Source of the DNA: an uncultured Cedecea sp.
GTDB taxonomy: Bacteria > Pseudomonadota > Gammaproteobacteria > Enterobacterales > Enterobacteriaceae
Assembly (NCBI RefSeq): GCF_947498825.1
Contig: NZ_CANMLV010000014.1
Coordinates: forward strand, 62,001-126,000
DNA: 64,000 nucleotides
Direction: 5' to 3'
A program made the position numbers and the translations under genes. Below the pieces are notes generated by a model. That model did not search any database. It was given only the letters and a program-made list of their open reading frames with translations, and was not told where the DNA came from. Shown here in pieces: positions 27,677 to 36,442 of this stretch. Every line of letters starts with the position of its first letter. The stretch's first letter is position 1.

Positions 27677-28126
27677 TTACCAAAAATTAGGCGCAACACC
27701 ATATTTAGGATTATTAAAGTTTTCGACCCATACTTTAATATTATCCTGAAGCAACACGGTAAAACCCGATTTTAAACGCTCCACCAGATAATTAACAGAA
27801 CCGGCATCGGTAACCATATAGTGATTGATTTTCCCCATTTTATCCGGCACACACCTATACTCCGCAGGGAAATCAGTCGCATCCATTATCAGGGTATTTA
27901 TATTTTTCTCACATGCTCCCTGGCTATAATATGACACCACCATATTGGCATTTTTTGTTCCCGCCGCATAAATACTTAACATTACCGGGCTCCCATCCTG
28001 GGTCTGGGTAATATCATAGAGAACACCGTTCTTTGAATACCATTTATTATATTCTATAGGTTCATCAGCCCTGGCTGAATTGGCATGAAAAGAAAAAGAT
28101 AATATTAATAATATATATCGAAACAT
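27677..28126 (-). CDS. Small secreted protein, unknown function
   Basis: 149 residues from the ATG at 28126, where a signal peptide (MFRYILLILSFSFHANSARA) starts; the in-frame start at 28159 gives an extra non-hydrophobic leader. The mature part has two Cys (QGACEKN and EYRCVPD) that could pair, and a C-terminal VERLKSGFTVLLQDNIKVWV. Some such proteins are adjacent to secreted cell-envelope systems, but I do not recognise a family. Convergent with bcsC, no operon partner. Confidence 0.7.
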   Translation of the reverse strand: MFRYILLILSFSFHANSARADEPIEYNKWYSKNGVLYDITQTQDGSPVMLSIYAAGTKNANMVVSYYSQGACEKNINTLIMDATDFPAEYRCVPDKMGKINHYMVTDAGSVNYLVERLKSGFTVLLQDNIKVWVENFNNPKYGVAPNFW

Positions 28127-28450
28127 ACCACAATTCTCCAGACTTTCACTGTTGCCCACAAGAACAATACGGTTCTTTTATCGGTAATGTTGGTCTTATA
28201 TTAATTGATTTTGTAGTCATTTTCCTCTGTTGTATCAACAGCGGGTAAAATAGTTTACCGGACTTACCCGGATAACACAGTAACTCACCATGCTTTGCAG
28301 CACAGCGTCTCCTATGGCAGTGCTCGTTTATGCTCGACAAACACACCAAAACAGAATAAAAATAAACAGATCGCGACAAACATTGCACAATCGAGCATAA
28401 ATTTGTATCCTGCATCAACAAATCCGGGCAATCGTCAATGAGAAAAGATT
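28127..28450. other. Spacer between divergent genes
   Basis: About 320 bp hold the promoters of the small secreted protein and the phosphoribosyltransferase. A 91-codon frame on the minus strand (28146-28421) has no family likeness, no ribosome site and unusual Cys/His content; I treat it as chance. Nothing else was recognised. Confidence 0.4.
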
Positions 28451-28972
28451 ATGATAAAAACATCACATGCAGGTGAAGTTGTTATTTCCAGAGCAGATAT
28501 TCAGGCTGGCGTAAAATCTGTTGCTGAGCAGCTCAATAATATCTATCAGGAAGCCGCTATTATCACTGTGGTTCCTGGCGGCATACTCTATACCGCAGAT
28601 TTAGTACGGGAGCTTAATTTTGATATACATATGGACTATATCTCCTGCCCGCATACCCCCGGTCAGAGAGAGAATAAGTCCGAGATTATTTTTCATAATA
28701 ATGTGAACATTAATGGTATGGATGTCATTTTGATTGATGACGCTATCGAGTCTGGCGGCACGATGAAACGCCTGGTAGAACACTTAACCCAGCACTACTC
28801 CATCAAATCACTCGCTATTGCCACGCTGTTTGTGAAGCCTGGACGCATTGCTATCCCCGTCCGTCAGTTCTATGCGCGGGAGACGACTAATGATGATTTA
28901 TTAATAGGTTATGGTATGCCGTGGCAGAATAAGTTCAGAAATTTGCCCGAAGTCTGTAAGCTCATTAAATAA
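28451..28972 (+). CDS. Phosphoribosyltransferase, hypoxanthine-guanine type
   Basis: 173 residues with the type I PRT fold. The PRPP-binding loop is DVILIDDAIESGGTM (about residues 90-104) and the N-terminal VVPGGILYTADLVREL (about residues 40-55) is the pyrophosphate-loop region of Hpt/Gpt-like enzymes. Such enzymes salvage a purine base with PRPP. It differs from housekeeping hpt in the acidic loop (IESGGT instead of the common xDTGxT), so the base used is uncertain. Monocistronic, AGAAAAG before ATG. Confidence 0.75.
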   Translation: MIKTSHAGEVVISRADIQAGVKSVAEQLNNIYQEAAIITVVPGGILYTADLVRELNFDIHMDYISCPHTPGQRENKSEIIFHNNVNINGMDVILIDDAIESGGTMKRLVEHLTQHYSIKSLAIATLFVKPGRIAIPVRQFYARETTNDDLLIGYGMPWQNKFRNLPEVCKLIK

Positions 28973-28985
28973 TTATAGTCTCTCC

Positions 28986-29037
28986 TTCAAGTTGCCTGCG
29001 ACGCTTAACAGCAGAAATAATATTCAGGCAACTTAAA
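28986..29037. repeat. Degenerate TATACCC-type repeat remnant
   Basis: TTCAAGTTGCCTG and its inverted partner CAGGCAACTTAAAGG flank 20-odd bases. These are the inner parts of the element's two arms, with the outer ends lost. Confidence 0.5.
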
Positions 29038-29222
29038 GGTTAACCCCCCATGACTCCAGAATCCCCTTCGGCAGCTCCCTTCTGAAAAACATCACTCACT
29101 GAGTGTATTCGCTCGATCAGTTTCACAAAAAAAGATCCTCCACCGATAAATGCGATAGTGCTCACAAATCACTCTGGTTAAAAATAGATCAACATCACAT
29201 TAATATCTCATTAACACATCTA

Positions 29223-29251
29223 CCATTGGTATTACCACTAAAGACCAATGG
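29223..29251. promoter_or_regulatory. FadR/GntR-type operator at the regulator's own start
   Basis: TGGTATTACCA (29227-29237) is a palindrome of the TGGTnnnACCA type used by FadR-subfamily GntR repressors. It lies inside a second inverted repeat, CCATTGGT (29223-29230) with ACCAATGG (29244-29251). Position directly before the regulator gene predicts autoregulation of the following operon. Confidence 0.6.
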
Positions 29252-29259
29252 AAAAGATT

Positions 29260-30003
29260 ATGGAAATCAGGCGCGAAAAGACAGAGAACAGCAACGGTTA
29301 CGACCGAGTTGTTAATTTTTTGCGGGATCAACTGCTAACAGGAGAATTAAAAGCGGGGGACAGTTTGCTACCTGAGCGCGAACTCTCAGCAAAGTTAGGT
29401 GTAAGTCGCCCTGTTTTACGAGAAGCATTAAGAGCTCTCGCCATGATTGGTGCCGTCGAGATACGTCATGGCATTGGCACTGTGGTAACAAAACCAGATG
29501 TTTCGGTTCTGGGCGAATTTTTCACTTTTGTGCTCGCACATCAGCCTAATGTGGTTGATGACGTAATGCAGGCGCGAATTGCGATAGAACGCCAGGCTGT
29601 ACGTCTCGCCTGCCGTCGTGGCACCCAGAGTGACTATGACCGCCTTGCTGGCTGTCTGAAAGAAATTATCGATACCATTCACGACCCACAGTCAGGTTAT
29701 CTCGCTGATTTCCGTTTCCATGAAACCATTGTCAATGCCTCTGGCTCACCCACCCTTATCAATATTTATCAGTCAATCAGTGTGTTAGTTCATAGATCAC
29801 ATCTCGACAGACGTGAGCAGATCATGCAAGTCGAAGGTATTGAAGAGTTTCTGATTGACCATCACCGCGCCATTTTTGCCGCCATTGTCGAACGCAATGA
29901 AGACCTGGCTGATGAATTGCTGGGACGCCACTTTGAGATTGGCGCTGATTTTCGCCGTCGCGCCACCATTCGCATGGTGAGCGGTTCACCTTTAAATAAC
30001 TAA
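29260..30003 (+). CDS. FadR-family GntR transcriptional regulator
   Basis: 247 residues from the ATG at 29260, with TGGA seven bases upstream; an ATG at 29248 would place the start inside the operator. The winged helix is LPERELSAKLGVSRPVLREALRALAMIGAVEIRHGIGT (about residues 33-70, in pieces LPERELSAKLGVSRPVLREA and ALRALAMIGAVEIRHGIGT), then an FCD ligand domain with metal-binding Asp/His residues (DFRFHETI, DHHRAIFAAI). It probably represses the RpiB-ABC operon until a sugar acid or similar ligand binds. Confidence 0.9.
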   Translation: MEIRREKTENSNGYDRVVNFLRDQLLTGELKAGDSLLPERELSAKLGVSRPVLREALRALAMIGAVEIRHGIGTVVTKPDVSVLGEFFTFVLAHQPNVVDDVMQARIAIERQAVRLACRRGTQSDYDRLAGCLKEIIDTIHDPQSGYLADFRFHETIVNASGSPTLINIYQSISVLVHRSHLDRREQIMQVEGIEEFLIDHHRAIFAAIVERNEDLADELLGRHFEIGADFRRRATIRMVSGSPLNN

Positions 30004-30023
30004 AAACCCCTGAGGAACAAGAG

Positions 30024-30470
30024 ATGCAAATAGTGATTGGTAGCGATCATGCTGGATTCCATCTGAAGCAAGAGTTAGTTAACTGGCTAAAACAATCGGG
30101 TTATCAGGTAACGGATATTGGTAGCCATGACCCAGAACCGGTGGATTTTCCAGACATCGCCGCCACGCTTTGCAACAAGGTTCGAGAAGGGACACATCAG
30201 CGAGGTATCCTGGTCTGTGGGACTGGCGTCGGTGCTGTGATTGCATCCAACAAAGTGAAAGGGATCCGCGCTGCTGTCTGCCATGACGTGCATTCCGCCC
30301 ATCAGTCTGTTGAACATGATGATGTCAATGTGATGTGTATTGGCGCCCAGATTATCGGCCCGTGGCTGGCCCGGGATCTGATTGAGTCTTTTCTGAAAGC
30401 TGAGTTTGTTCAAGATATCGATTTTATCCGTCGCGTCGAGAAGCTTACACAACTTGAACAGCAAAACTAA
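30024..30470 (+). CDS. RpiB/LacAB-family sugar-phosphate isomerase
   Basis: 148 residues, the RpiB length. Motifs GSDHAGFHLK (residues 6-15), VDFPDIA (40-46), the catalytic Cys in VCGTGVGAVIASNK (from about residue 64) and NVMCIGAQIIG are all present. Family members interconvert aldose and ketose phosphates of four to six carbons (ribose-5-P, allose-6-P, galactose-6-P, erythrulose-4-P). Placement with a hydroxyacid dehydrogenase and an importer points to a catabolic role rather than the pentose-phosphate one. AGGAACAAG precedes ATG, 20 bp after the regulator. Confidence 0.9.
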   Translation: MQIVIGSDHAGFHLKQELVNWLKQSGYQVTDIGSHDPEPVDFPDIAATLCNKVREGTHQRGILVCGTGVGAVIASNKVKGIRAAVCHDVHSAHQSVEHDDVNVMCIGAQIIGPWLARDLIESFLKAEFVQDIDFIRRVEKLTQLEQQN

Positions 30471-30497
30471 TAGTGAATCAAGCGAAGGAGAATAACG

Positions 30498-31400
30498 ATG
30501 AATAATAAAACTTCCGGTGTTGTCGGCTTTCTGGGCCTTGGCGTCATGGGACGTGAAATGGCCCGGAACCTTGCCGAAGCCGGTTTTACCGTCCATGCAT
30601 TTGATGTTATCCCCACCGCAGGTGATGCCCTACGTCAATTCGGGATAGAAATCATGCCGGATATTCCTTCCGCTGTGACGGATGCAGATATTGTCATCTC
30701 TATGCTGCCGGACACTCCGCAAGTTGAAGAAATCGTCTCAGGCACAAACGGATTACTGGCTCATCCGCCACGCGGAAAATTATTTGTTGATATGAGTACT
30801 ATCGCCCCGGATGCCACCCGAAAATTTAGTCAGGCATTAGCCGCTGCAGGCATCACTATGCTGGATGCACCAGTCTCTGGTGGCCCGGTTGGTGCTAAAA
30901 ATGGCACCCTCACCATTATGGTTGGCGGTGAAGCCAGTGGGTTCGCTCAAGCCACCCCTTTCTTACAAGCGATGGGCACTACGCTCAACCATGTCGGAGC
31001 CTCCGGCGCTGGGCAAACCGTGAAGCTCTGCAACCAACTGATCTGTGGGATCAATATTCAGGCTATTTGTGAAGCACTGGCACTGGCCCGCGCCTGGGAT
31101 ATCGACTTGGTACAAATGCGCGAAGTGCTACTGGGCGGATCCGCGGCCTCCTGGATGCTCGATAAACTGGCACCCGCGATGATCGAAGGTGATGTATCTG
31201 CCGGATTCCGCATTGACCTGATGATGAAAGATCTTCGTCTGGTACTCGAAGCAGCACAGAAACATCCGGTCCCCCTCCCAGCCACGGCCTTGGTCGCAAC
31301 GCAATATCAGAATGCCCAGGCATACGGTGAAGGTTCAAATGGTAATCAGGCGCTATTTAAAGTGTATGACCGTCTTACCGGGCAAAATAACCGCAACTAA
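30498..31400 (+). CDS. 3-hydroxyisobutyrate/tartronate-semialdehyde dehydrogenase family
   Basis: 300 residues. The Rossmann motif GFLGLGVMGREMARNLAEAG begins at residue 9, the substrate signature DAPVSGGPVGAKNGTLTIMV at about residue 123 and the catalytic Lys in GAGQTVKLCNQL at about residue 175. Relatives reduce or oxidise short hydroxy acids (3-hydroxyisobutyrate, glycerate/tartronate semialdehyde, L-threonate, D-erythronate). With RpiB next door, a C4-C5 sugar acid is a reasonable guess. AAGGAG before ATG; 27 bp after rpiB-like. Confidence 0.9.
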   Translation: MNNKTSGVVGFLGLGVMGREMARNLAEAGFTVHAFDVIPTAGDALRQFGIEIMPDIPSAVTDADIVISMLPDTPQVEEIVSGTNGLLAHPPRGKLFVDMSTIAPDATRKFSQALAAAGITMLDAPVSGGPVGAKNGTLTIMVGGEASGFAQATPFLQAMGTTLNHVGASGAGQTVKLCNQLICGINIQAICEALALARAWDIDLVQMREVLLGGSAASWMLDKLAPAMIEGDVSAGFRIDLMMKDLRLVLEAAQKHPVPLPATALVATQYQNAQAYGEGSNGNQALFKVYDRLTGQNNRN

Positions 31401-31419
31401 CTCGCCGGGGTAACCAGCC

Positions 31420-32097
31420 ATGACTCTCGATTTTTCAGCAATTCTTTCACAATGGCGGCTGTTGCTGGATGGGGCGGAGCTGACCGCCCAACTGGCACTA
31501 GTCACGACCGTGACGGGCTTTCTTATCGGCACCTTGAGTGCCGTTGCCCGGCGCTCTCAATCGGCAATCTGTGTAAGGATCGCCGCTATTTATGTTGAGT
31601 CGATTCGTAATACCCCGTTTCTGGTACAGATTTTCCTGGTCTATTTTGGCCTTTCAAGTCTGGGCTTTTCGTTTAGCGCGTTTACCGTATCGGTGATTGC
31701 TCTGACGATTAACGTGGGTGCCTACACTGCGGAAATTATGCGTGCCGGTTTTGACTCTATTCATAAAGGACAGTGGGAAGCGGCTGAAACCCTGGGATTA
31801 ACAAAGTGGCAGCAATACTGGCATGTTGCACTGCGTCCGGCGATTGAGCGCGTTTATCCGTCACTGACGAGTCAGTTTATTCTGCTGATGCTGGCTTCTT
31901 CTGTCACATCACAGATATCTACCGAGGAACTCACAGCAACCGCAAACTTTATTCAATCAGAAACTTATCGGCCATTTGAAACCTTTTTCATCGTCGCCGG
32001 TATCTATATCGCTATCTCACTTATGATGCGATTCATTTTCTGGTTGTTTGGGTTAGCGATTTTTCCACGTCGCCGTCGTCTCGGAACGACCATCTAA
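31420..32097 (+). CDS. Polar amino-acid type ABC permease
   Basis: 225 residues, five membrane helices, HisM/GlnP family. The ATPase-coupling EAA loop is GQWEAAETLGLTKWQQYWHVALRPA (written here as GQWEAAETLGL ... ALRPA, about residues 123-147). First of two permease genes that together form the translocation pore; overlaps nothing and lies 19 bp after the dehydrogenase gene. Confidence 0.92.
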   Translation: MTLDFSAILSQWRLLLDGAELTAQLALVTTVTGFLIGTLSAVARRSQSAICVRIAAIYVESIRNTPFLVQIFLVYFGLSSLGFSFSAFTVSVIALTINVGAYTAEIMRAGFDSIHKGQWEAAETLGLTKWQQYWHVALRPAIERVYPSLTSQFILLMLASSVTSQISTEELTATANFIQSETYRPFETFFIVAGIYIAISLMMRFIFWLFGLAIFPRRRRLGTTI

Positions 32098-32110
32098 CCA
32101 GGGAGATAAG

Positions 32111-32800
32111 ATGATGCACTTTCCCCTTAATTTCGCTCATCTCCAGTTTTTACTGGAAGGCACCGTCTGGACTATTGTGTTATCACTGATGGCATTTGGT
32201 GGCGGTGGACTCGTTGGATTTCTGATAGCGCTGGGGCGTATCACCCCGATACGCCCAATACGCTTTTTGGTCACAGGCTGGGTTCAGCTAGTTCAAGGAA
32301 CACCGCTGCTGATCATTATGTTTATGGTCTATTTCGGTCTGCCTGGACTCGGTTTTTCAATCTCGCCATTACTGGCTGCGGGGGTTTCTCTTACCATTTA
32401 TGCCAGTGCGTATCTCGGGGAAATCTGGCGCGGCTGTATTCAGTCAGTACCCCGTTCTCAGTGGGAAGCGGCTGAATGCCTGGCATTGTCCCGCGCCCAG
32501 AGAATGTTCAAAGTCATACTGCCCCAGGCAGTGAAACTTGCCACCCCACCTACCGTCGGTTTCTCGGTACAAATAATTAAAAATACCTCGCTGGCATCAG
32601 TCGTCGGTTTCGTTGAATTAACCCGTGCAGGCCAGTTAATTAATAACTCGATATTCGAGCCATTTATTATTTATCTCATTGTTGCCGCTATTTATTTCTG
32701 TCTCTGCTTCCCAGTTTCAGCACTGAGTCGTCGACTTGAACGCGGCGCATCAGAAAAAAAAGCCAGCCAGTCGGCATCTGCCATTCCACAAATTAATTAA
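32111..32800 (+). CDS. Polar amino-acid type ABC permease, second subunit
   Basis: 229 residues, same family as the gene before. The EAA loop reads SQWEAAECLALSRAQRMFKV then ILPQAVKLATPP (about residues 117-150). Together with the preceding subunit it makes a heterodimeric channel. Start 13 bp after the first permease with GGGAGATAAG upstream. Confidence 0.92.
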   Translation: MMHFPLNFAHLQFLLEGTVWTIVLSLMAFGGGGLVGFLIALGRITPIRPIRFLVTGWVQLVQGTPLLIIMFMVYFGLPGLGFSISPLLAAGVSLTIYASAYLGEIWRGCIQSVPRSQWEAAECLALSRAQRMFKVILPQAVKLATPPTVGFSVQIIKNTSLASVVGFVELTRAGQLINNSIFEPFIIYLIVAAIYFCLCFPVSALSRRLERGASEKKASQSASAIPQIN

Positions 32801-32818
32801 CTGCTGAAGGTCATCACT

Positions 32819-33544
32819 ATGTCCATTATTACATTGAACAATGTACAAAAGAGCTTTGGCCAGAATCAGGTCCTGAAGGATGTTTCTTTCTCTGTCAATA
32901 AGGGCCAAGTCGTTGCCCTGATAGGTGCTAGTGGCTCAGGTAAAAGTACGGCTCTACGCTGTATCGACAGACTGGAAACGATCAATGGCGGCACTATTGA
33001 GGTATGCGGTCATCGCGTGGAAGATCCGCATATCGATCTGCGAAAACTGCGCCAGGATGTCGGTATTGTCTTTCAAAGCTATAACCTGTTTCCCCATTTA
33101 ACCATTGAACAGAACATCACCCTGGGACCGACATCGGTTAAAAAAATGGCCAGAAAAGAGGCTCATCATCTGGCTCTTTCTGTACTCGAACAAGTCGGTC
33201 TGGCGGATAAAGCTGACAGCTATCCTGAACAACTTTCAGGGGGTCAACAGCAGCGCGTCGCCATTGCGCGTTCCCTGGCCATGAAACCCAAAGTGATGCT
33301 ATTCGATGAGGTGACTTCCGCCCTTGACCCCAAACTTACTGGTGAAGTGCTACGCGTTATTGAACGGCTTGCTGGCAGCGGTATGACCATGGTGATGGTG
33401 ACTCATGAGATGAACTTCGCCCGTCGAATAGCCGATAAAGTTATTTTTATGCACCACGGCAAAGTCCATGAAAGTGGCACTGTCGATATTTTAAAACACC
33501 CTGCGACTGAGGAGCTTCAAGAGTTTATTTCAAACGATCTTTAA
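32819..33544 (+). CDS. Polar amino-acid type ABC ATPase
   Basis: 241 residues, full set of ATPase motifs: Walker A GASGSGKST (about residues 38-46), Q-loop FQSYNLFPH, signature LSGGQQQRVAIARSL (about residues 139-153), Walker B VMLFDEVTSALDP (Glu replaced by no change) and switch His in MVTHEM. GlnQ/HisP family. Powers the importer formed by the two permeases. Confidence 0.95.
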   Translation: MSIITLNNVQKSFGQNQVLKDVSFSVNKGQVVALIGASGSGKSTALRCIDRLETINGGTIEVCGHRVEDPHIDLRKLRQDVGIVFQSYNLFPHLTIEQNITLGPTSVKKMARKEAHHLALSVLEQVGLADKADSYPEQLSGGQQQRVAIARSLAMKPKVMLFDEVTSALDPKLTGEVLRVIERLAGSGMTMVMVTHEMNFARRIADKVIFMHHGKVHESGTVDILKHPATEELQEFISNDL

Positions 33545-33586
33545 TACCGTCACCTTATAACCAGATATGTATTCAGGAGCATAAAG

Positions 33587-34381
33587 ATGAACCCTACAAA
33601 AAAAATTATTTTAACTACATTACTCTCAACCGTATTTTCATTTTCTGTTTCAGCCAATACGTTAGAAGATATTCAAAAACGTGGCGAACTTCGTGTGGCC
33701 ACAGATTTATCTATTCCACCTTCAGGCATGCTGGATGCCTCAATGAAACCGGTAGGGTCCGATGTTGAAACCGCAGAATTACTTGCTAAAGACTGGGGAT
33801 TAAAACTTAAATTCGTTGAAACTACCGGCCCGACACGTATTCCAAACTTGCAGACAGGTAAGGCCGATATCGTTATCTCGACTCTGTCCGTCACTCCGCA
33901 ACGTGCTGAGGTGATTGATTTTACCCGCCCTTATGCAGGGTTGCGCTCCGTTATTGCCGCTCCCGCAGCAACAAAAATAGACGGTTGGGACGATCTTAAG
34001 GGACGTGCCGTGACGGTTACCCGCGGTACCACGCAAGACTCAATGCTCAGTAAAGATGCTGCAAAGAATGGTTTCTCAGTGCAACGTTATGATGATGATG
34101 CCACGCTCGTCACTGCTGCTGTCAGCGGCCAGGCTTATGCCGTTGCTACATCAGCCACTCTAGTAGATCAGATCCATAAACAGAACCCTAAACTGGCATT
34201 TGAGCCAAAAATGACATTAACGGTATTTGACTTGGCTATTGGATTGAAAAAAGATCAGCCAGAGCTGAAAGAGAAGCTCAATGAATGGATTGAAACTAAC
34301 CTGAAAAATGGCAAACTTAATGCTATTTATGAAAAATACCACGGTGAACCTATTCCAGAAGAAATTATCAATCGCAAATAA
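33587..34381 (+). CDS. ABC importer substrate-binding protein, family 3
   Basis: 264 residues with a signal peptide (IILTTLLSTVFSFSVSANT). The mature protein opens with LEDIQKRGELRVATDLSIPP and continues with the two-lobed family 3 fold (PVGSDVETAELLAKDWGLKL, GKADIVISTLSVTPQRAEVIDF). Family 3 proteins normally bind polar amino acids or opines, so an amino-acid or sugar-amino-acid conjugate is possible. Last gene of the operon; AGGAGCATAAAG before ATG. Confidence 0.92.
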   Translation: MNPTKKIILTTLLSTVFSFSVSANTLEDIQKRGELRVATDLSIPPSGMLDASMKPVGSDVETAELLAKDWGLKLKFVETTGPTRIPNLQTGKADIVISTLSVTPQRAEVIDFTRPYAGLRSVIAAPAATKIDGWDDLKGRAVTVTRGTTQDSMLSKDAAKNGFSVQRYDDDATLVTAAVSGQAYAVATSATLVDQIHKQNPKLAFEPKMTLTVFDLAIGLKKDQPELKEKLNEWIETNLKNGKLNAIYEKYHGEPIPEEIINRK

Positions 34382-34397
34382 CAAGTAAAAATATTAA

Positions 34398-34421
34398 CTC
34401 CACCTCTAAAAAGAGGTGGAG
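34398..34421 (+). terminator. Hairpin after the RpiB-ABC operon
   Basis: CTCCACCTCT pairs with AGAGGTGGAG across an AAAA loop (10 bp). No T tract follows, so termination is likely but not certain. Confidence 0.55.
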
Positions 34422-34502
34422 GAAGACTCACATCAAATAAAAACATCTTCTATATTTTCAGCCTCAAAAAAATAGCTTAATCATTTTAATCAAGGTAAAA
34501 AA

Positions 34503-34580
34503 ATGAATCTCCTATTTTTAGATTTGATGGTGTTCGTCACACCCGCTCTCGATCGAACGATTATCAATATGTTCATGTAG
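34503..34580 (+). CDS. Possible 25-codon leader ORF
   Basis: In the 317-bp gap before the next ABC operon, an ATG at 34503 has AAGGT nine bases upstream and opens a hydrophobic 25-residue frame ([18 protein letters not shown] then TIINMFM). It could be a leader peptide or a gene remnant; it has no known family and may be chance. The rest of the gap shows nothing I recognise. Confidence 0.25.
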   Translation: MNLLFLDLMVFVTPALDRTIINMFM

Positions 34581-34698
34581 CTTTAGCCAGTAGAGATTAC
34601 GCAACCGCTGACTTCACATCACAAAACCGTAATAAATCTGTCTTATTTGTCTCGTAGTATCCTCGGCAGCGATTAAGTCCCAAAGAGGATAACAATTT

Positions 34699-35436
34699 AT
34701 GCAACAAGCTCTCTCTCCATTAAACCGGAGCTTGGGTGTATTACCGGCAGCTTCAGCTGCGGGTAGCCCATCCATGATCTCAATACAGAATTTGTCTCAG
34801 GCTTTTTCAAACCAATATGTCCTTAATGGTATCGATTTAACGGTATCCAAAGGCACCGTTCTCGCATTACTTGGCCCTTCAGGTTGCGGTAAAAGCACAC
34901 TACTTAAATTGCTCGCCGGCCTGTTACAACCGACTGACGGAACGATTCATTTCGCCGAACGGTTAGTGGCGAATTCGCATCACTTGGTTCCTCCGGAGCA
35001 ACGTAATCTTGGCATGGTATTTCAGGATTATGCTCTCTGGCCCCATATGACCGTTTCCCAGAACGTTGCCTTTCCTTTACGTATGCGCGGTATACCTCGC
35101 CATGCCATACAGGAACGGGTTGATGCCGCGCTGGAACGCGTTGGCTTAGCGGATTTCTCAAACCGAAAACCAGCAGATTTATCAGGTGGTCAGCAACAAC
35201 GTGTTGCGCTGGCGCGCGCCATTATTGCTGAACCGGAAATTTTGTTATTTGACGAACCGCTTTCAAACCTGGATATCGCACTACGCCAGTCGCTGTGTGA
35301 AGAAATGGCCCAGCTATTAAGAACATTAGGTATTACCGCAGTGTATGTCACCCATGATCCTGCGGAAGCTTCTGCACTCGCCCATCAGATTGCACATATG
35401 CAGTCCGGGAAAATTGAAAGTCTGACAACATTATGA
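34699..35436 (+). CDS. ABC ATPase, iron/phosphonate/spermidine type
   Basis: 245 residues with Walker A GPSGCGKSTLLKLLAGL (about residues 65-81), Q-loop FQDYALWPHMTV, signature LSGGQQQRVALARAI (about residue 160) and Walker B ILLFDEPLSNLD. Members of this branch (FbpC, PotA, PhnT-like) drive Fe3+, polyamine, 2-aminoethylphosphonate or thiamine importers. It is short: the C-terminal regulatory TOBE region usual in FbpC/PotA is missing. AGAGGA before ATG; the stop overlaps the region of the next start. Confidence 0.9.
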   Translation: MQQALSPLNRSLGVLPAASAAGSPSMISIQNLSQAFSNQYVLNGIDLTVSKGTVLALLGPSGCGKSTLLKLLAGLLQPTDGTIHFAERLVANSHHLVPPEQRNLGMVFQDYALWPHMTVSQNVAFPLRMRGIPRHAIQERVDAALERVGLADFSNRKPADLSGGQQQRVALARAIIAEPEILLFDEPLSNLDIALRQSLCEEMAQLLRTLGITAVYVTHDPAEASALAHQIAHMQSGKIESLTTL

Positions 35437-35450
35437 AGAGAGATAATCTG

Positions 35451-36434
35451 ATGCCAAATTTAATTAAGAAGTTTGCTCCCCCCTCACTGAAAGGTATATC
35501 GATGACTTTGGGTCTTTCCTGTGCACTTTTTTCAGCATCATCACATGCCCTGACTGTTTATACCGCAGGCCCAGGCGCTATGGCAAAACAACTGGCTGCA
35601 GGTTATGAACAGCAGACTAGCGTAAAAGTAGATGTCTTTCAGGCAACTACCGGTAAAGTCATGGCACGTCTTGAAGCAGAGCAGGCAAATCCTCGCGCTG
35701 ATGTATTGATTTCCGCCTCTTGGGATACCGCGGTCGATTTACAGAAAAAAGACTGGTTACTGGCTTATGAAAGCCCGAATGCCGCCCAGGTGCCTGCGCG
35801 TTTTAAAACACCTTATTATGTTGCCCAGGGCATCTCAGCCTTAGGTATTGTCTGGAATACTAAAAGCGGAACACCGAAACCAGCAGAGTGGAGTGACCTG
35901 ACAAAACCTGCATTTCAGAATAAAGTCACTATGCCAGACCCGGCATTATCAGGGGCTTCGCTTGATTTAGTATTAGGTCTGGAAAATGCCAGGAAAGCGG
36001 AAACCTGGAAACTGTTTACTGATTTAAAAGCAAATGGCATGGTGATTTCCGGCCCTAATGCCCAGGCTCTGACGCCAGTACTACAAGGCGCTAAAGCCGC
36101 AGTATTTGGTGCAGTGGACTATGTTGCCTATAGCGGTATTGCCAGAGGTGAATCTATCGAGGTTATCTTCCCCGAAAGCGGTACCGCGATTGCTCCACGC
36201 CCGATGATGATTTTAAAAAGCAGTCAGCAACAAGCTGAAGCAAAAGCCTTTATCGATTATGTCTTGTCTCCGGAAGGTCAGGCAATCGTTGCCGCTTCCT
36301 GGTTAATGCCAGCCAGAACAGATGTTCAAGGTAAACGCCCTGATTTTTCTATGCTAAAGATTCTGCCTGAAGTCACCCCTGACAGCGCTGAGCGTAATGA
36401 CGTCTTGTCACGTTTTAATGCTATCTTCCGCTAA
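35451..36434 (+). CDS. ABC substrate-binding protein, Fe3+/AEP type
   Basis: 327 residues from the ATG at 35451, which has GAGAGA upstream; the ATG at 35433 overlaps the ATPase stop and has no ribosome site. The signal peptide ends at SASSHA, giving a mature start LTVYTAGPGAMAKQLAAGYE. It has the iron/AEP-binding (extracellular binding protein family 6/8) layout with SASWDTAVDLQKKDWL and VDYVAYSGIARGE. The two adjacent Tyr typical of Fe3+ FbpA are not evident, so an organic ligand is more likely. Confidence 0.88.
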   Translation: MPNLIKKFAPPSLKGISMTLGLSCALFSASSHALTVYTAGPGAMAKQLAAGYEQQTSVKVDVFQATTGKVMARLEAEQANPRADVLISASWDTAVDLQKKDWLLAYESPNAAQVPARFKTPYYVAQGISALGIVWNTKSGTPKPAEWSDLTKPAFQNKVTMPDPALSGASLDLVLGLENARKAETWKLFTDLKANGMVISGPNAQALTPVLQGAKAAVFGAVDYVAYSGIARGESIEVIFPESGTAIAPRPMMILKSSQQQAEAKAFIDYVLSPEGQAIVAASWLMPARTDVQGKRPDFSMLKILPEVTPDSAERNDVLSRFNAIFR

Positions 36435-36442
36435 TACTTTTT

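Noticed and set aside
28146-28421. 91-codon frame on the minus strand upstream of the phosphoribosyltransferase
   Set aside because: No ribosome site, no recognisable domain, Cys/His/Arg pattern of random coding, and it covers the promoter region of the neighbouring genes.
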